64,000 nt of DNA from Nannochloropsis salina CCMP1776. Its lineage: Eukaryota; Sar; Eustigmatophyceae; Eustigmatales; Monodopsidaceae. The number at the start of each line of letters is the position of its first letter. Position 1 is the first letter of the stretch. The position numbers and the translations under genes were made by a program. The stretch is from NCBI GenBank assembly GCA_004565275.1, contig SDOX01000011.1:333881-397880 (forward strand), read 5' to 3'. The notes beneath the pieces are model-generated. The model worked only from the letters and a program-made list of their open reading frames with translations. It was not told the origin of the DNA and ran no database searches. Below, one piece after another: positions 19,960-31,210 of this stretch.

Positions 19960-22459
19960 ATGAGCAACCAGGAGAATGCGGATTCCGACTTCTTCCCCGC
20001 TCGTCGTTCTCGCACCCCTTCCGTGGCCGGTACTGGCTTCACACCTGGTATTCCCGCCAGATCGGACGAGGTCGGTCCGGAAAAGGAGGCAGTAAATGCT
20101 TTAAAATCGCTTAGTCGCCTCCCATCTCAGGACATTATAAAGGGGGGTGCGGTATGGCAATGTGCCATGCAGGGTATGGCTCAAAGCCTGAGATGTCCCG
20201 TCTGCTTGGGGTACGTGCCTGGCGCCTGTTACCTCCCTTTCAATGCGAGCTTCTTAAATCCTTTTTATTTATCTACGCACCAATATATATTGAATTCTTA
20301 ACAGGCTGATCAATGGAGCTGCTGTTCCCCCGTGTCATCACTTGGCATGTAAACCTTGCTGGGAAATGTTATTGCGAAATTCGGGTGCAACACCCCTGTG
20401 CCCGATTTGCAAGGAGGTGGTTTCACGTCGCAGCATCATGGACAGTCCCCTTTTCGACGCCTTGAGCGCGGCACTGGAAAATGGTATATCCTCCTTTGGT
20501 TTGGCCTTGGACGACAGTTGCCATGTCTCAGACCAGGTGCAGGAGGCTGTGGTCGCACAGAGGAAGGCAGCCCCGGGGGGGGGGGACGCTCGGGGTCAGG
20601 AGCAAGGACGCTTGGAAGCGAAGGCCTTGAGGGCATTGGCCAATGGGAGGGCTCTTACACGCCAAGTTACCGCAGCAATCACCTCACGCTGTCCTGCCCC
20701 TTCGTCCTCCGCCTCCACTGCGTCCAAAATGTTTGAGAGGCACGGGCGGAGGCCAGCGCAAGGACAGACGTGGCCCGTCGCCGAGAGAGGAGGGAGGGGG
20801 CGGCAGCTGCCACGTGAGATGCTGAAGAGAGGGGCGTCGGATGAGAATGATGAGGGAGCGGGGACGAGGGCGAAGGACGGAAAGGAGGAGGAGGAAGAGG
20901 GAGAGGAGGCGGAGGAGGAGGAGGACAGCGACGGAGAACCTGGAGGCAGGCTCCGACGGCGAGTTCCGCCGGTGCCCTTCGTCGTGGGCGATACGGTGGA
21001 GGTGGCGGACCGGACATGGCCGGGCATCAATAAGGAGGGGGGCGTGGCAAGGATCATAGCCGTCCATGGGGCGGAGGGAGGGAGGGAGGGCGGGGCCGAG
21101 GGAGGGAGGGAGGGCGGGGCCGAGGGAGGGTGTATCACGTACGACGTGAAGTACATGCTCTCGGGCGGGGAAAAGCGCGTGAAAGGGAAGTACATCTCGA
21201 GCACCAATGTGTTGGTGGCTCCCACAGCCGCCGAGTGTCGACCAGACGGGGCAGGGAGAGGGAGAGGGGGAGGAGGAGGGCGGGCGGGAGGCAGGGCAGC
21301 TTGGACCGAATATGCCTCCCTGGCACCCGCGAAGGGGGGGGGGACAACGGAAGGAAGGGTGCACATGCACACGAGCAGGGGGACGGCGGGAGGTGGTCAG
21401 GCCCCGCCCTCCATCTCTTCCTCCCGAAAAAGGCCAGCGGACGCCATGACGGCCGACGCGGCGTCCTCCCCGCCTTCCCCCTCCCGACCAAGCACCACCC
21501 CGTCGCATTCCAAGCCGAGCGCTGTCCTTTCTCCACTCCAGCGGGGCCCTCGGCCCGCCCCTTCCTTCTCTGCGTCCTCCTCGCCTCTTCCCTCCCGTCC
21601 GCACGCTCCCTGTCTCCCCTCCCGCCCCTCGCAGGCATCGGCGCCGAAGCGCCTGCCCGAGCCTGACCCCGACCCCGCGGGTAGAGACTCCTACCGCACG
21701 CACCCCCAGGACATCGTCATTTTACCAACCTCCCTCCCGCACTCCCTCTTGGGCAGCCTGGACGCCTTCGCCCGCCGCTTTGACGCCCGCGTCACCAAGC
21801 TTCCCGGTCCACAAGTGACGCACGTTCTGGCTCGAGCCGACGGGCGGCGGCGGGCGGAGACACGGACGATCAAGTACTTGCACGGCATCCTCGCGCGCCG
21901 GTGGGTGCTGTCCCCTTCCTGGCTGACGGTGTCTTTGGCGAAAGGGAAAGTGGAGGCGGAAGTTCGACACGAAATCGTGGGGGATCCGAAGGCGACGGAG
22001 CCGTCCGCGCCGACCAAGGCCCGGTTGAGCCGATACAAGCAGATACCTCCCCTGTTTGCCGCCTATCGGGTGGTGTTTGGGGGCGATTTTCCCCCGCCCC
22101 GGCCGACCAGACGGGATCTGGAAAGCCTCGTGAAGGCGGGCGACGGGCGCGTCGTGACACTCGCGGCGTTTGAAAGGGAGGAAAGGGAGGAGGAAGAGAA
22201 TGGACACAGGCTGACCGAGGGCGGAGAGGAAGGGAGGGTGACGAGGAAAACGGTCATGATCTGCAATAGCCTTCCCGCCAAGGAGGCTGTGGGGGCCGTC
22301 AAGTCAGGGACCATGACTGTCTCCGCCTGGGCGGAAGGCGGGCGGCCGGTCGTCTCATCGGACTGGCTTTTGGATAGCATCAGCAACTACCGAGTCATGG
22401 ATCTGAAGAGATTCGCTGTAATACGGCCCCGGGGAAAACAGGAGCAGGGAAACACATGA
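19960..22459 (+). CDS. RING-finger protein with C-terminal tandem BRCT domains (BRCA1/BARD1-like)
   Basis: Probable nuclear E3 ubiquitin ligase of DNA-damage signalling. Exons 19960-20210 and 20305-22459 join through GG|G CTG, giving 801 residues. RING (C3HC4): C79-x2-C82-x11-C94-x-H96-x2-C99-x2-C102-x13-C116-x2-C119, split by the intron. Residues about 205-300 are acidic and basic low complexity. At about 310-390 a Tudor/SH3-like segment is visible (VGDTVEVADRTWPGINKEGG ... YDVKYMLSGGEKRV), interrupted by a repeated AEGGREGG octapeptide. A proline/serine-rich linker follows. BRCT 1 spans about 552-640 (VILPTSLPHSLLGSLDAFA ... RRWVLSPSWLT), BRCT 2 about 665-790, ending VSSDWLLDSISNYRVMDLKR. 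Assignment to BRCA1 or BARD1 proper is not possible from sequence alone; both share this RING-BRCT layout. Confidence 0.82.
21071..21130 (+). repeat. 24-bp tandem repeat, G-rich, inside the RING-BRCT coding region
   Basis: About two and a third copies of a 24-base unit (GCGGAGGGAGGGAGGGAGGG then CGGG) encode AEGGREGG octapeptides within the Tudor-like segment. The many GGG runs could form a G-quadruplex on the coding strand. The unit length is a multiple of three, so copy-number change keeps the frame. Confidence 0.85.
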
Positions 22460-23566
22460 CACTACCGATGTGGGACTGGCCGTGCGTGTAAGCAATGCAA
22501 AATACAGCGATCGCAAAGGTGCGCGTCTGCCTTTGTCCTGCCAGCCTTATTTCTTTATTTTGCACCCTATCCGAAGTCCCTCCTCACAAAAAAATCATGG
22601 GACACACCCCCTTCTTCAAAGCTTCCACTCCATATTTGCCTTACACAAGCCCTGTTGCTTTCGCGGCTATCAGTGCGGCGGCCTTGCGGAGTTATCGGGT
22701 CGATCTGTCCCCGGACGGGCTTTTCCCATCCGTTCTGTGCTTTTCTAGCATGTGCGCCGCGAGGAGAAGAGAGGTCAATTCCTCTCTTTGTTCCTTGGCG
22801 CGCCTCAGGTCAAGTATTAAAAATAGTGATGTAGGAGAGGCCTGGCCCACGATCAGCTCACCCGACAGACACTATTTTGCCCCCGTCTTTCCCGATGCAC
22901 TGCACGTTCCTCCCCTAAGTCTGTGCACATATCCCCAATCCTATATCTTCCTGTCTCAAAAAGTGTTCGCTCATTTCCACGTGTCTCTTGTTTTCTGCAG
23001 CTTTCCCTGTAAAAACACAAAAATTTTCATTTTGATACCACGGGGACTCCAGCGTACCTGAACTACCCCCTTTCCATATATAGTTATCAAAATATCATGG
23101 CCCATTCATTCCTTCCACGTGCACATGTTTCTTATAACGTGGTACTCTTTTTTACCCCTGTACTATTGTTTGCCCCACAATGAAAGCTTGTGTATTGGGA
23201 TGTGCATCACATGATTTGGTTGACGTGGTGATTCCTCTCGCCGCTCTGCAGCTTCAGCTGCTCTCGCCGCACCCTCGCTTCCGTTCACTCTACAACCTCT
23301 CTGTCAGACGTGCACATATGAGCCTAGAGGGTTTATCATATCATTAAGTCTACTTTGAATCGCCACAGAAATGCGACGTGGTCTTCTTCCCGCGCTCCTG
23401 TGCTGCCGTTTCACAGGACCTCTCCTACACACGTTCTTTCCGAGTCGTGTCATCTTCCAATCCGCTCCACATAAATTAATCAAGAAACCAGCCTCCCCTG
23501 TGCGCTTCACCATTCGTTATGCCCTGCCCTTGGCAAGCCTTTCCAGCAAATCGCTGCCTTATGCCC
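22460..23566. other. Convergent 3' region with no resolved gene
   Basis: About 1.1 kb between two converging genes. There is one short ATG frame on the plus strand near 23180 (MKACVLGCASHDLVDVVIP, about 54 codons) and another at 23371 that runs antisense into the next gene. Neither has recognisable motifs. Confidence 0.4.
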
Positions 23567-25186
23567 TCATGTCATGGCCGGGCGCAAAGGTTCGGGGACG
23601 CGAGGAGGATGATGACGGTGGCCTCGGTGGTGGTGGTGGTGGTGGTGGCCTCCCAGGCCGGCCCCGTTGTTGCCTGCCTGGAAGAACTCCGGCTTGGGGG
23701 GCGTGAGCGCAACGTACCAGCCCCACTGGGGGGACACGTCGGGGTCATTGCCGGCTGCCCCCGACCCCGCTAGCTCGGGCGGGATGCCAGGGGAGCACTC
23801 TCCACACCGATTGTTGTAGTGCTCCAGCTGTCGTTGGGCCGTACTGGCGCACGTCGCGTTTTCCTGATCATAGACCCTGGCCCCTTTTCCTCTCTCCCTT
23901 TCCCTTCCTCTCCGAGGCTCGCCCAAGTCGTCCTCCTCCAATCTGTCCATGTGCGTGATCCTCTCCACCGCGATCGTGCCACCATTCTCGCCCCCCAGCC
24001 TGCCCCCCTGGAAAGAGCGGTTCCCCGACGGAGGCGCCAGACCGGGAACGGCCGAGGAGGGCCGACCACCCTCCAGGAAATAAACCACGCGGTCTTTCAC
24101 CTTGGTCTTCGGGGGGGTTGTCCCCGTCGCCCCTCCCGCAGTCCAGCGCAGCCGATGGATGTCTGGCTGGCGCCCGTCCTTGTCCTCGTCGTCGGCCTTG
24201 CCTGTTTGCGGGTGGCGGGATCGGGCCAGCATGTTGTCCGCCAGACAGGGCTGACGCGGGTTCTTCTTCGGGGCGCTAGGCTTGCCGACAGTGTTGTTCT
24301 CATCGTTGCAAATGTAATCTTCGTCGTTGTTGCCCGAAGAACGGGAGCTGGTACTAGCCGAGCCCGCTAGCGATGGAGAGGGCCCTTTGGGGCCTGCTCT
24401 GGCTTCTTTCTGCTCCACCGACCCGCCCAACAACCACAGAACCGTGGCAAGGACAGGATGCTTCCGCGCTGTCTGAACGCCTGCAGAGAAAGACGGAATA
24501 ATTATGAGACTTTCAAGCGTCACGTGGGGTTCGAAGCGGCAAGTGCGTCGCATCTGCTGTTACTTACTATCCATCACCCCCGACACCGTGTCGGTAAGGG
24601 CTGCGAAATGAGAGGGCTCTGCGTTATGACCAAGGGACGAACAGCTACTGGTACTGCTGTCACTACTAGAGCTGCTGTATCGGCAATGATTGTGACCGTC
24701 GTGGCAGACGTCGTGGCGATTGGATGTGCGAAAAGAGCGCGACGACTGGGAGAGGGAAGAGAACGAAGAGGCAAGGCTGGTGCTCCAATCCAGAGGCTGG
24801 CCGTCTCCGCCGCCTTGGTGATGTTCTAAGTTAATATTACAGCGTGTGCTCCGAAGCAGATTGTCACCGTGCATATTATCGCAGCGTGGAGCCGTGGATG
24901 CCCCGGAGCAGGTGAGAAAGGACACTTGCCTCCCGGCAGTGCATCGGTGAGACGTATTAAGAGCCCCGGGCACTTCAAAAACAGGCGCTTCTATGAAGTA
25001 CTGTGCAGCCTCAATTAAAAGGACCACAGCAGGATCTGGATGAGATATGTGACATTTATGCATGAAGCCCATGAGCAAGGAGTGTGTGGTGAGTGCGTGC
25101 GTACTAGTGTCAAGCCGCGGAAAAAAGTTTCGAGGGTCGAGTGAGGGGCGAAGTGTCAGTGCTGATTTCGAGCAGAACAGACACAT
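23567..25186 (-). CDS. Unknown two-exon protein with low-complexity and histidine-rich tail
   Basis: Not recognised. Exons 24568-25186 and 23567-24480 are joined by an 87-base intron (donor ATA|GTAAGT, acceptor CTGCAG|GC) whose phases agree, forming SGVMDSVQTARKHPVLATVL across the join, 510 residues in total. After the join a hydrophobic segment (HPVLATVLWLLGGSV) could be one membrane helix. The region before it is serine- and histidine-rich; the region after is charged, with KVKDRVVYFLEGGRPSSA and HMDRLEEDDLGEPRRGRERE. The C-terminus has seven histidines in a row (about 23625-23650). The start is the first ATG; MGFMHKCHISHPDP at 25074 is an alternative. The consistent splice join is the main evidence that this is a gene. 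Confidence is moderate. Confidence 0.45.
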
Positions 25187-26199
25187 TCCTGCCTTCTGCT
25201 GGCCATATGACCTCTACCCTTATTCCAGTGGAAACAAAACCAAACGCGAAACTTCATGTCGATGTTTCGTGCAGCCCACATTTCGGGAATTGCCTAATCA
25301 CGGGCACCGAATAGAAGAGCCTTTTGCCCGGCAAACATCCAATGCGGGGTGGCCGTAAGGGAAAGAGGGCGTCAACGGCTATTTGCCGATTTGCTATTCA
25401 GAATTTTTGGCTCATTCGACAACTTAGGGGTCCTGCTACCCGGAACACGGTACATTTCCTGTAGAAGATACTCGTGCTTAGGTATTAAGTATGGTTGTGG
25501 CCCCCAGTGTGGCCTTTTGGGGCCTTGACGTGGCATTGATCCCATGTTGAACATGGAAGCGATCCGAGCCGCTCGCGGCAGGGAATGTTCTCACTCCGCG
25601 TGCAGCCAGCTGTTGGGCCCTGCGCGACGCCTGACGCTCGTTCCGTTCCCCCTAGTGGCCTTGCGAAGGCGGCAGGGAAGGAGTGAGGCCTTCATATCTC
25701 TCCTTGGAGTATGATGGTCCATGTGCGACATTTGAGCGGACGGCAACGTGATAGATTCTGTGCATTAAGTTGTGCTGGAGAAGGTCAAGAACGGAGGAAG
25801 GAAAAGAATCTTTCTTCTGACTTTCAACCAGAAAAAGTGATCACAAAAGAAGATTGATGGCTCAATACCAATTGTAGCAAGAACTTTCAATCATAAGTGT
25901 TGATGTAGTTAATGTGATAGTGAAAAGAAAGTCATGGCATGAGTTTGCGCTCTCTTTTGGTCTGACACGTTGCGCAGGAGAAACAAACGACTTTGAGAGC
26001 AAGCGAAGAATCTGAAAACACCAAAATTACATTTCAGATTGTGTATTACTTTGATTGACTTATTGTTCTTGTTGTGAGTACTTTTTTAACATGTTACCGT
26101 ATTCTGATCGGTCGACCATACATCCGTCGCCGTCAAGTGCATACTCAAACGAGGCGTCTTTCCTTGTCTACGAAATCCTACCTTGTACTCGTACCATAC
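25187..26199. other. Gap upstream of the 25186 gene and downstream of TFIIIC subunit
   Basis: Mostly AT-rich. A GC-rich island at about 25540-25700 holds a 56-codon ATG frame (25544-25714, MLNMEAIRAARGRECSHSAC) with no known motif. Nothing else is seen. Confidence 0.4.
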
Positions 26200-28464
26200 T
26201 CAGTCAGATTCAGCTCCTTCATCTTCCTCAGTAGACGACGAGGAGGAATAGTCTCCACCTTGGTAACCTCCGAGCAAGCGAATCGAGCTCGCGTTTTCCA
26301 TTTCTCCCGCTGTGAGGGGAATGACAAAGTTGCCTCCAAGCTCATCTGTATCTTCCACCTCTTCCACGCGCCCCCCGCTAGACTGTCTGCCCGCCCTCGT
26401 CGTCCTTCTATCTCCTCGCGAGCTTTTTATACCGCCCATGGGTTGGCCTAGGAGATCCCCCAAATGTCTCAACCCCCTCTCCTCGTCCTCTTCACCCTCC
26501 TCATCCTCCTGCCCCCCCCTTAAGCTGCCGCCTTCTCCACCGTCCAGCTCCCTGTCGTCCTCCCATTCGCTCACCTCATCCTGCCTTTCCTCTGCCTGCC
26601 TCAGGGCTGCCCGTCGCGCCCTCTTTCCATTCCTCCTCACCCCCCTTTCCCCCTCCCTGACTTCAGCGCTTTTCCTCCCTCCCCCCTCTGCCGATGCACG
26701 CTTGCTACTCCTCCTCGTCATTGCCATCCCGCCATGTCGCTCGGGCCACCCTTCTTGATCTCTGTCGACCCCGGCCCCTTTCTTAAAGTCATCCTCCCGC
26801 CACACAACCTCCCTCCCCCTCCGAGCCTCCGCCTCTTTTATCATCGCGGACGACGAGAGCGCGCCCTCCTCCGGCCCCACCACCGCCTCCAGGCTCCCCA
26901 TCCTCACACACTCCGCCACCCGAGAGCTCAAGTATCGCTTGATCCTGACGCGGAGCCTGTTCAGGTCGCTGAGTCGAAACCAGCCCCCTTGGGGGGAACA
27001 GAGGGCCTTGCGCGGCAACCCTAGCACGAGCTCCTGCAAAGACGCTCCGCCCAAGTCGCAGAGCTGGAAGACCATCTGCCGACGCACGGGCAGGCCGAAC
27101 AGCTGCAGCTCCGACACTGTCCCTCCAGCTTGCGGGCCCGCTACCTCCTCTCCTTCCCTTCCCTCCCCATCCTGGGCGCCCGCCTCTTCCTCGTCCTTCG
27201 CCGCGGCCCCGTCCCCCCTTTTCCCCTCCCCTTTCCGCCGCACCTGCTCGTAGGCCCGCTTTACCTTCTCCAAGCCCGCTTCCTTCCAGCGTACATCCAG
27301 GGCCTGGTAGAAGCGAGCCACGGGGTCCAGGCTGGGGTCGTACCCGTACCGGACCCACAGGCCCCGCCAGGGCCCATTCGACATGTTGTAGGCGACCACG
27401 CGCAGGAGCTCCAAAAAGGCGTGCTGGAGGCCCTCCTTTTCGAAGTGGGACTCGAGCGCCTTCCGCTGCCACATTTCCCGGCCCCCACGTTCCTGTGGCA
27501 CGGGCAAGTTGGGGGCCGAAGCCGAGAAGGCATGAATGGTCCTTGCCCATGATTGCAAGCATGCTCGTCTCTTGCACGGGCATCCTCTTCCCTCACGTCG
27601 CGTACCCTCCCCACTCACCCGATCGAAAAGCGCCTGCAATTTTTCCAGCACCTGCCCGTACTTCTCCGACCGCCGCCGGGGGCGGTTCACCAACACGGCC
27701 GGGGGGGCTTTGGGGATGGGGCACCCGTACCGGATAACAACCCCTTGCCGTCGCGCCGTGTCGTGGGAGGCTAACGCCGAAGATTTCAGGCTTACGTACG
27801 CGTAGTTCCCTGCGTGTGCTACCGGGATAAAGGAAGGAGGGACGATCTCCAAGCGGGCCTGAGAAACCAGGTCTGGGGTGCCCGGAGGCAAAAATGCTTG
27901 AGTGGTCAAGTACTGGAAGTCCGCCAAACACCGAAATTGGAAGGTAGTGCTCACAGTACCCACGACCTCGGTATGAACCGCATAACGCTGGCCCGTAATT
28001 TGATTTTTGCGGACGCGCACACGCAGCAGCAGCCTAGAGGCTGGTATTTTGGGCTGAGAGGAGATGGGAATGCTTAGTTCGTCGCCGGGTCGGAAGAAGA
28101 ATTGGAGCTTGCGGGTCTTCCCTGTGCAAGCTGCACTAAGCCTGTCTAACCCTCCGAGCATGCTTACTGCCGTCATCGGCCGTGAGCACAACACGGGAAG
28201 ATCCACTGCCAGAAGTCGTTTTAGGTTCAAAGGTTCACCAGGCTTGGAGGTTTCAAGGCGGACGGTGGCATGGTCTTTCTGGGAGGTTAAGGGTATTATT
28301 CCTCCTTCCGCCTCCATACAGGTCTCCGCAGGGCAAATATCAGAGGCTACACAAACCCCTTGTTCTCCAGCTGTCAATTTCACATTAGCCGAATCCTCCC
28401 TTTGTTCAGATGGCGCAAACACATCTGAAGCTCTTGTCGCTCTTTGCGTTGGCAGAGGTTCCAT
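26200..28464 (-). CDS. GTF3C5: Transcription factor IIIC subunit 5 (tau95/Sfc1/GTF3C5-like)
   Basis: Box A-binding subunit of TFIIIC for RNA polymerase III genes. The frame is open throughout (754 codons), but a canonical intron at 27493-27618 (GTGAGT...CCACAG, 126 bases, in frame) is very likely spliced, giving 712 residues from exons 27619-28464 and 26200-27492. The N-terminal triple-barrel part has MLGGLDRLSAACTGKTRKLQ and FFRPGDELSIPI, then SRLLLRVRVRK, as in GTF3C5. After splicing, LFDRERGGREMWQRKALESH aligns with the family's LFxxRPIWSRNA motif, followed by NMSNGPWRGLWVRYGYDPSL, the strongest signature. A DNA-binding region (FRLSDLNRLRVRIKRYLSS) and an acidic C-terminal tail ending in STEEDEGAESD complete it. 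The acidic tail is typical of the family. Confidence 0.88.
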   Translation of the reverse strand: MEPLPTQRATRASDVFAPSEQREDSANVKLTAGEQGVCVASDICPAETCMEAEGGIIPLTSQKDHATVRLETSKPGEPLNLKRLLAVDLPVLCSRPMTAVSMLGGLDRLSAACTGKTRKLQFFFRPGDELSIPISSQPKIPASRLLLRVRVRKNQITGQRYAVHTEVVGTVSTTFQFRCLADFQYLTTQAFLPPGTPDLVSQARLEIVPPSFIPVAHAGNYAYVSLKSSALASHDTARRQGVVIRYGCPIPKAPPAVLVNRPRRRSEKYGQVLEKLQALFDRVSGEGTRREGRGCPCKRRACLQSWARTIHAFSASAPNLPVPQERGGREMWQRKALESHFEKEGLQHAFLELLRVVAYNMSNGPWRGLWVRYGYDPSLDPVARFYQALDVRWKEAGLEKVKRAYEQVRRKGEGKRGDGAAAKDEEEAGAQDGEGREGEEVAGPQAGGTVSELQLFGLPVRRQMVFQLCDLGGASLQELVLGLPRKALCSPQGGWFRLSDLNRLRVRIKRYLSSRVAECVRMGSLEAVVGPEEGALSSSAMIKEAEARRGREVVWREDDFKKGAGVDRDQEGWPERHGGMAMTRRSSKRASAEGGGRKSAEVREGERGVRRNGKRARRAALRQAEERQDEVSEWEDDRELDGGEGGSLRGGQEDEEGEEDEERGLRHLGDLLGQPMGGIKSSRGDRRTTRAGRQSSGGRVEEVEDTDELGGNFVIPLTAGEMENASSIRLLGGYQGGDYSSSSSTEEDEGAESD

Positions 28465-29380
28465 AAAGAAGTATCTTGCAGCCCTTCCAGTGGCCTACTG
28501 CTAACTGTCATGTGCATTTAGTTGATCCAATGTACCGAAACAAAAAAGTCTTAGATAATATGAAGGATGTTATTTTTCTTGCGGAGGTATTTTCCTGTGA
28601 CTGACTGCAGCAGAAGAATCGTTCGCTGACTTGCATGCAATTCGATTATTTTCGTGTAAATCTTGATGCAGTACGACAACGACGAGTTCATGCATTGACC
28701 ATACAAATCGCAAAAAAGAGACTGACACGGTCCCATACCTGCGGAGGGCTGTGACATTTGTTTCATAAACTGGACCCCTTCCTAAGTGCCCCCTTCACGC
28801 TAGTAAGCGTCCCGATCCTCTGCATCCCCATCACGGGTCCGACACACAAATTGTGCCACGAAGTCCAATCTTCATGCACATGACCTTTTTCAGAACTCGA
28901 AGCAGTCCCACAATTTATGATTTTACGTCACGAGTACTGTTGCGCAGGTTGCAGAGATTTAGATCTCTATCGCCGAGTTTCCACAGAAATAACACAAAAT
29001 ACACCGATTCCCTTACACCCACCATAAAAATACGTTCCAGAATCGGTGACTGTCGTAGCCTTTATAATTATTTATTATTTTAAAAAGTTAATACTATAAG
29101 AGATATGTTTTGAAAGAGGAAGCTCAAGCAATACCTTATTTGATATCCTTACGCGCATGTAAAATTGTCGTAAGACATAGTCTGTTTCTTGCTTTCAATG
29201 TAAAACCTTAACTTGTATCTTGCTTTTTAGGCACTCCAGGAGGACGAAATACAATGGTGTGGCTGAAAAAAAGTCATATTCATTCAGTGTCGGGGCAAAA
29301 CAATGCCAGTCGCGACTACGATCTCCTCTCATGTCTCAGTCAATTGTGTGAGGGATCCATCACATTTCCCCAGCCCTCTG
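28465..29380. other. TFIIIC subunit promoter region and 3' flank of DUF1348 gene
   Basis: AT-rich, about 900 bases. It should hold the promoter of the TFIIIC gene (-) and the 3' UTR of the DUF1348 gene (-). No other gene is seen. Confidence 0.45.
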
Positions 29381-30423
29381 TCATGTCTGGGAAGGATGGC
29401 CTAATGGATACTCTACCAAACCCGTAGAAGGATTCCGAATGTATCGCCTTTCGGATTCCTTGATACGAACGTCATTTATGCTGGCATCTCGTCGCTTCAT
29501 TAAGCCTATTGCGGGATGGAAAGGGACAATACCATAATGGGATACTTGTCCCTCTGGCAAATTTTATTGCCGGTTCAAGACCAATCATTCTACGCTCCAC
29601 GGAAACACATTATTCCTGGCGTATACAGGCTTCTAACAAAGCTTTGTGCGTCGTTATGCATGACTGTAACGTACCCTTTGCATCGTATTCCCATTGCTCG
29701 TTCCCGTGTGATCGCCACCATTGACCCTGTCCGTCGTGCCATTCGTACTCAAATCGGGCGCTGATTCGATTACCATAAAAACCCCAGAGCTCTTTCATCA
29801 GACAATAATCGTGCTCTTTCGCCCACTTTTTCCGCAAAAATGCTCTGATTGCCTTGTGTGCATAGGAAGTGCAGAGACACGCATCAGATATTGCACAGTC
29901 TTCACCACTCTTGAAAGGTAAAGACGCCAGGCCCGCTACTTACCTCACGACCCTGGAAAATTTCGTCTCGGTTCCGCCAGTTGCTGTCGGATGTGTCTAT
30001 CGAACGTGACAGCAAAAAGGAGGTTGAGAAATGAAGAGAAGGATGACCAGAACCCGAGTTCAGCCACAAAACGTACATGCTAGAGCTACGACGTCAGGAT
30101 TTCGAGTGTTCCAAGCGTCTTGTGCCTTTCGAACCTAATGAGAGGACTAAATTGTCAAGCTAGATCATAAATCCACTTGTTGCGGGTGTGTGAGATATTA
30201 CCTTTTCAGTGGCTGTTTCAAATGTGTAAGGGGGAAAAGGTGGGCGAGCTTCAGGGTTGTTGGAAGCGCCAGTACTGGAGGTAAATTGTCGTTCGCTATA
30301 TGTTAAGTGCTTGGAAACTGCACGCGATGCAGCAATTCGCGGGGTTATCCGAGCCGCAGCTCCTCCTGCACATACACGGCGTGAGATAGGGGATTCCACG
30401 CGCGCGCAGGCCTGTTGCAACAT
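29381..30423 (-). CDS. DUF1348 / NTF2-SnoaL-like protein, five exons, putative mitochondrial
   Basis: Assembled by hand from exons 30202-30423, 30077-30134, 29944-29996, 29675-29852 and 29381-29505. Every intron is GT-AG and every phase matches (AAG|GTT, CA T|AC, GAG|GCA, G|GC), giving 211 residues. The family's whole conserved core is recovered across five exons: RPPFPPYTFETATEK, VRKAQDAWNTRNPDVVALAY, TSDSNWRNRDEIFQGRE, AIRAFLRKKWAKEHDYCLMK, ELWGFYGNRISARFEYEWHD, WWRSHGNEQWEYDAKG and LMKRRDASINDVRIKESERR. DUF1348 proteins are small NTF2-fold proteins common in bacteria and fungi, with no firmly known function. The first ~50 residues (MLQQACARVESPISRRVCAG onward) are rich in R, A and S with few acids, like a mitochondrial presequence, an addition to the ~155-residue bacterial form. 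Confidence 0.9.
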
Positions 30424-31210
30424 ACCTATGACTGGTTATAAACACCTATGTGTTACATGCGCGTAGCAAACGAGCAAATGAGTATGAGCATTGTACACAG
30501 ATTAAAATTGGATCACGAATACATTTGACGGTAAAACAGAACACTGCACACTCAATTACAGAAATACACAGGCCGTCAGGATACCCTCGTTGAACCTCCT
30601 GGCTCCTTCCCTTCCGAACGAGTAGCCCGTTTCCAATCCTTCCTTTTTTTCGATGGCTTACCGGTACACACCGAATTCACTGATTTAAGCCCTCAAAGGA
30701 CAAGCTTCTCTAATTTTGGGTAAACATACGATATCCGCCGCATGATTATTAAGTTGGGAAGGGAACCTTTTCGTTGATGCGGTATTCAACAGGTAGAGGG
30801 AAAGCCGCCCCCAATCGACCTTTCCTCGATCTCTCACTTCCTTACTATGGTGTCGTAAAAACCCCAAAACATCAAAAAATGATTTAAAGGTAGAGATATG
30901 AACGAGTAGAAGAGTATCTTTAAAGAATCAGTAACAAACATAAATGTCCACTTGTTACGTTCAGGTTATCCCAGGACATACATGACATTTGTCAGACAAA
31001 TAATGACACTTCAGAAACCTGTGACTCACTTAACCACATCTACACGCGCTCACAGAGACACATACAGGGATCAGGGGTACGGATCACGTCGTGCCGGTCA
31101 ACAATCAGAGGCAAACATGCATGCGATCTTTTCGAGAAAAGCTTTTCGATCATCGTCTGCTATAGTCTTCCTCTGATTCAGCATAACGAAGACGATTTTG
31201 CAGTCGCCGC
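30424..31210. other. DUF1348 gene promoter region and 3' flank of BASS gene
   Basis: AT-rich, about 790 bases. It should contain the promoter of the DUF1348 gene (-) and the 3' UTR of the BASS gene (-). No other gene is recognised. Confidence 0.45.
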
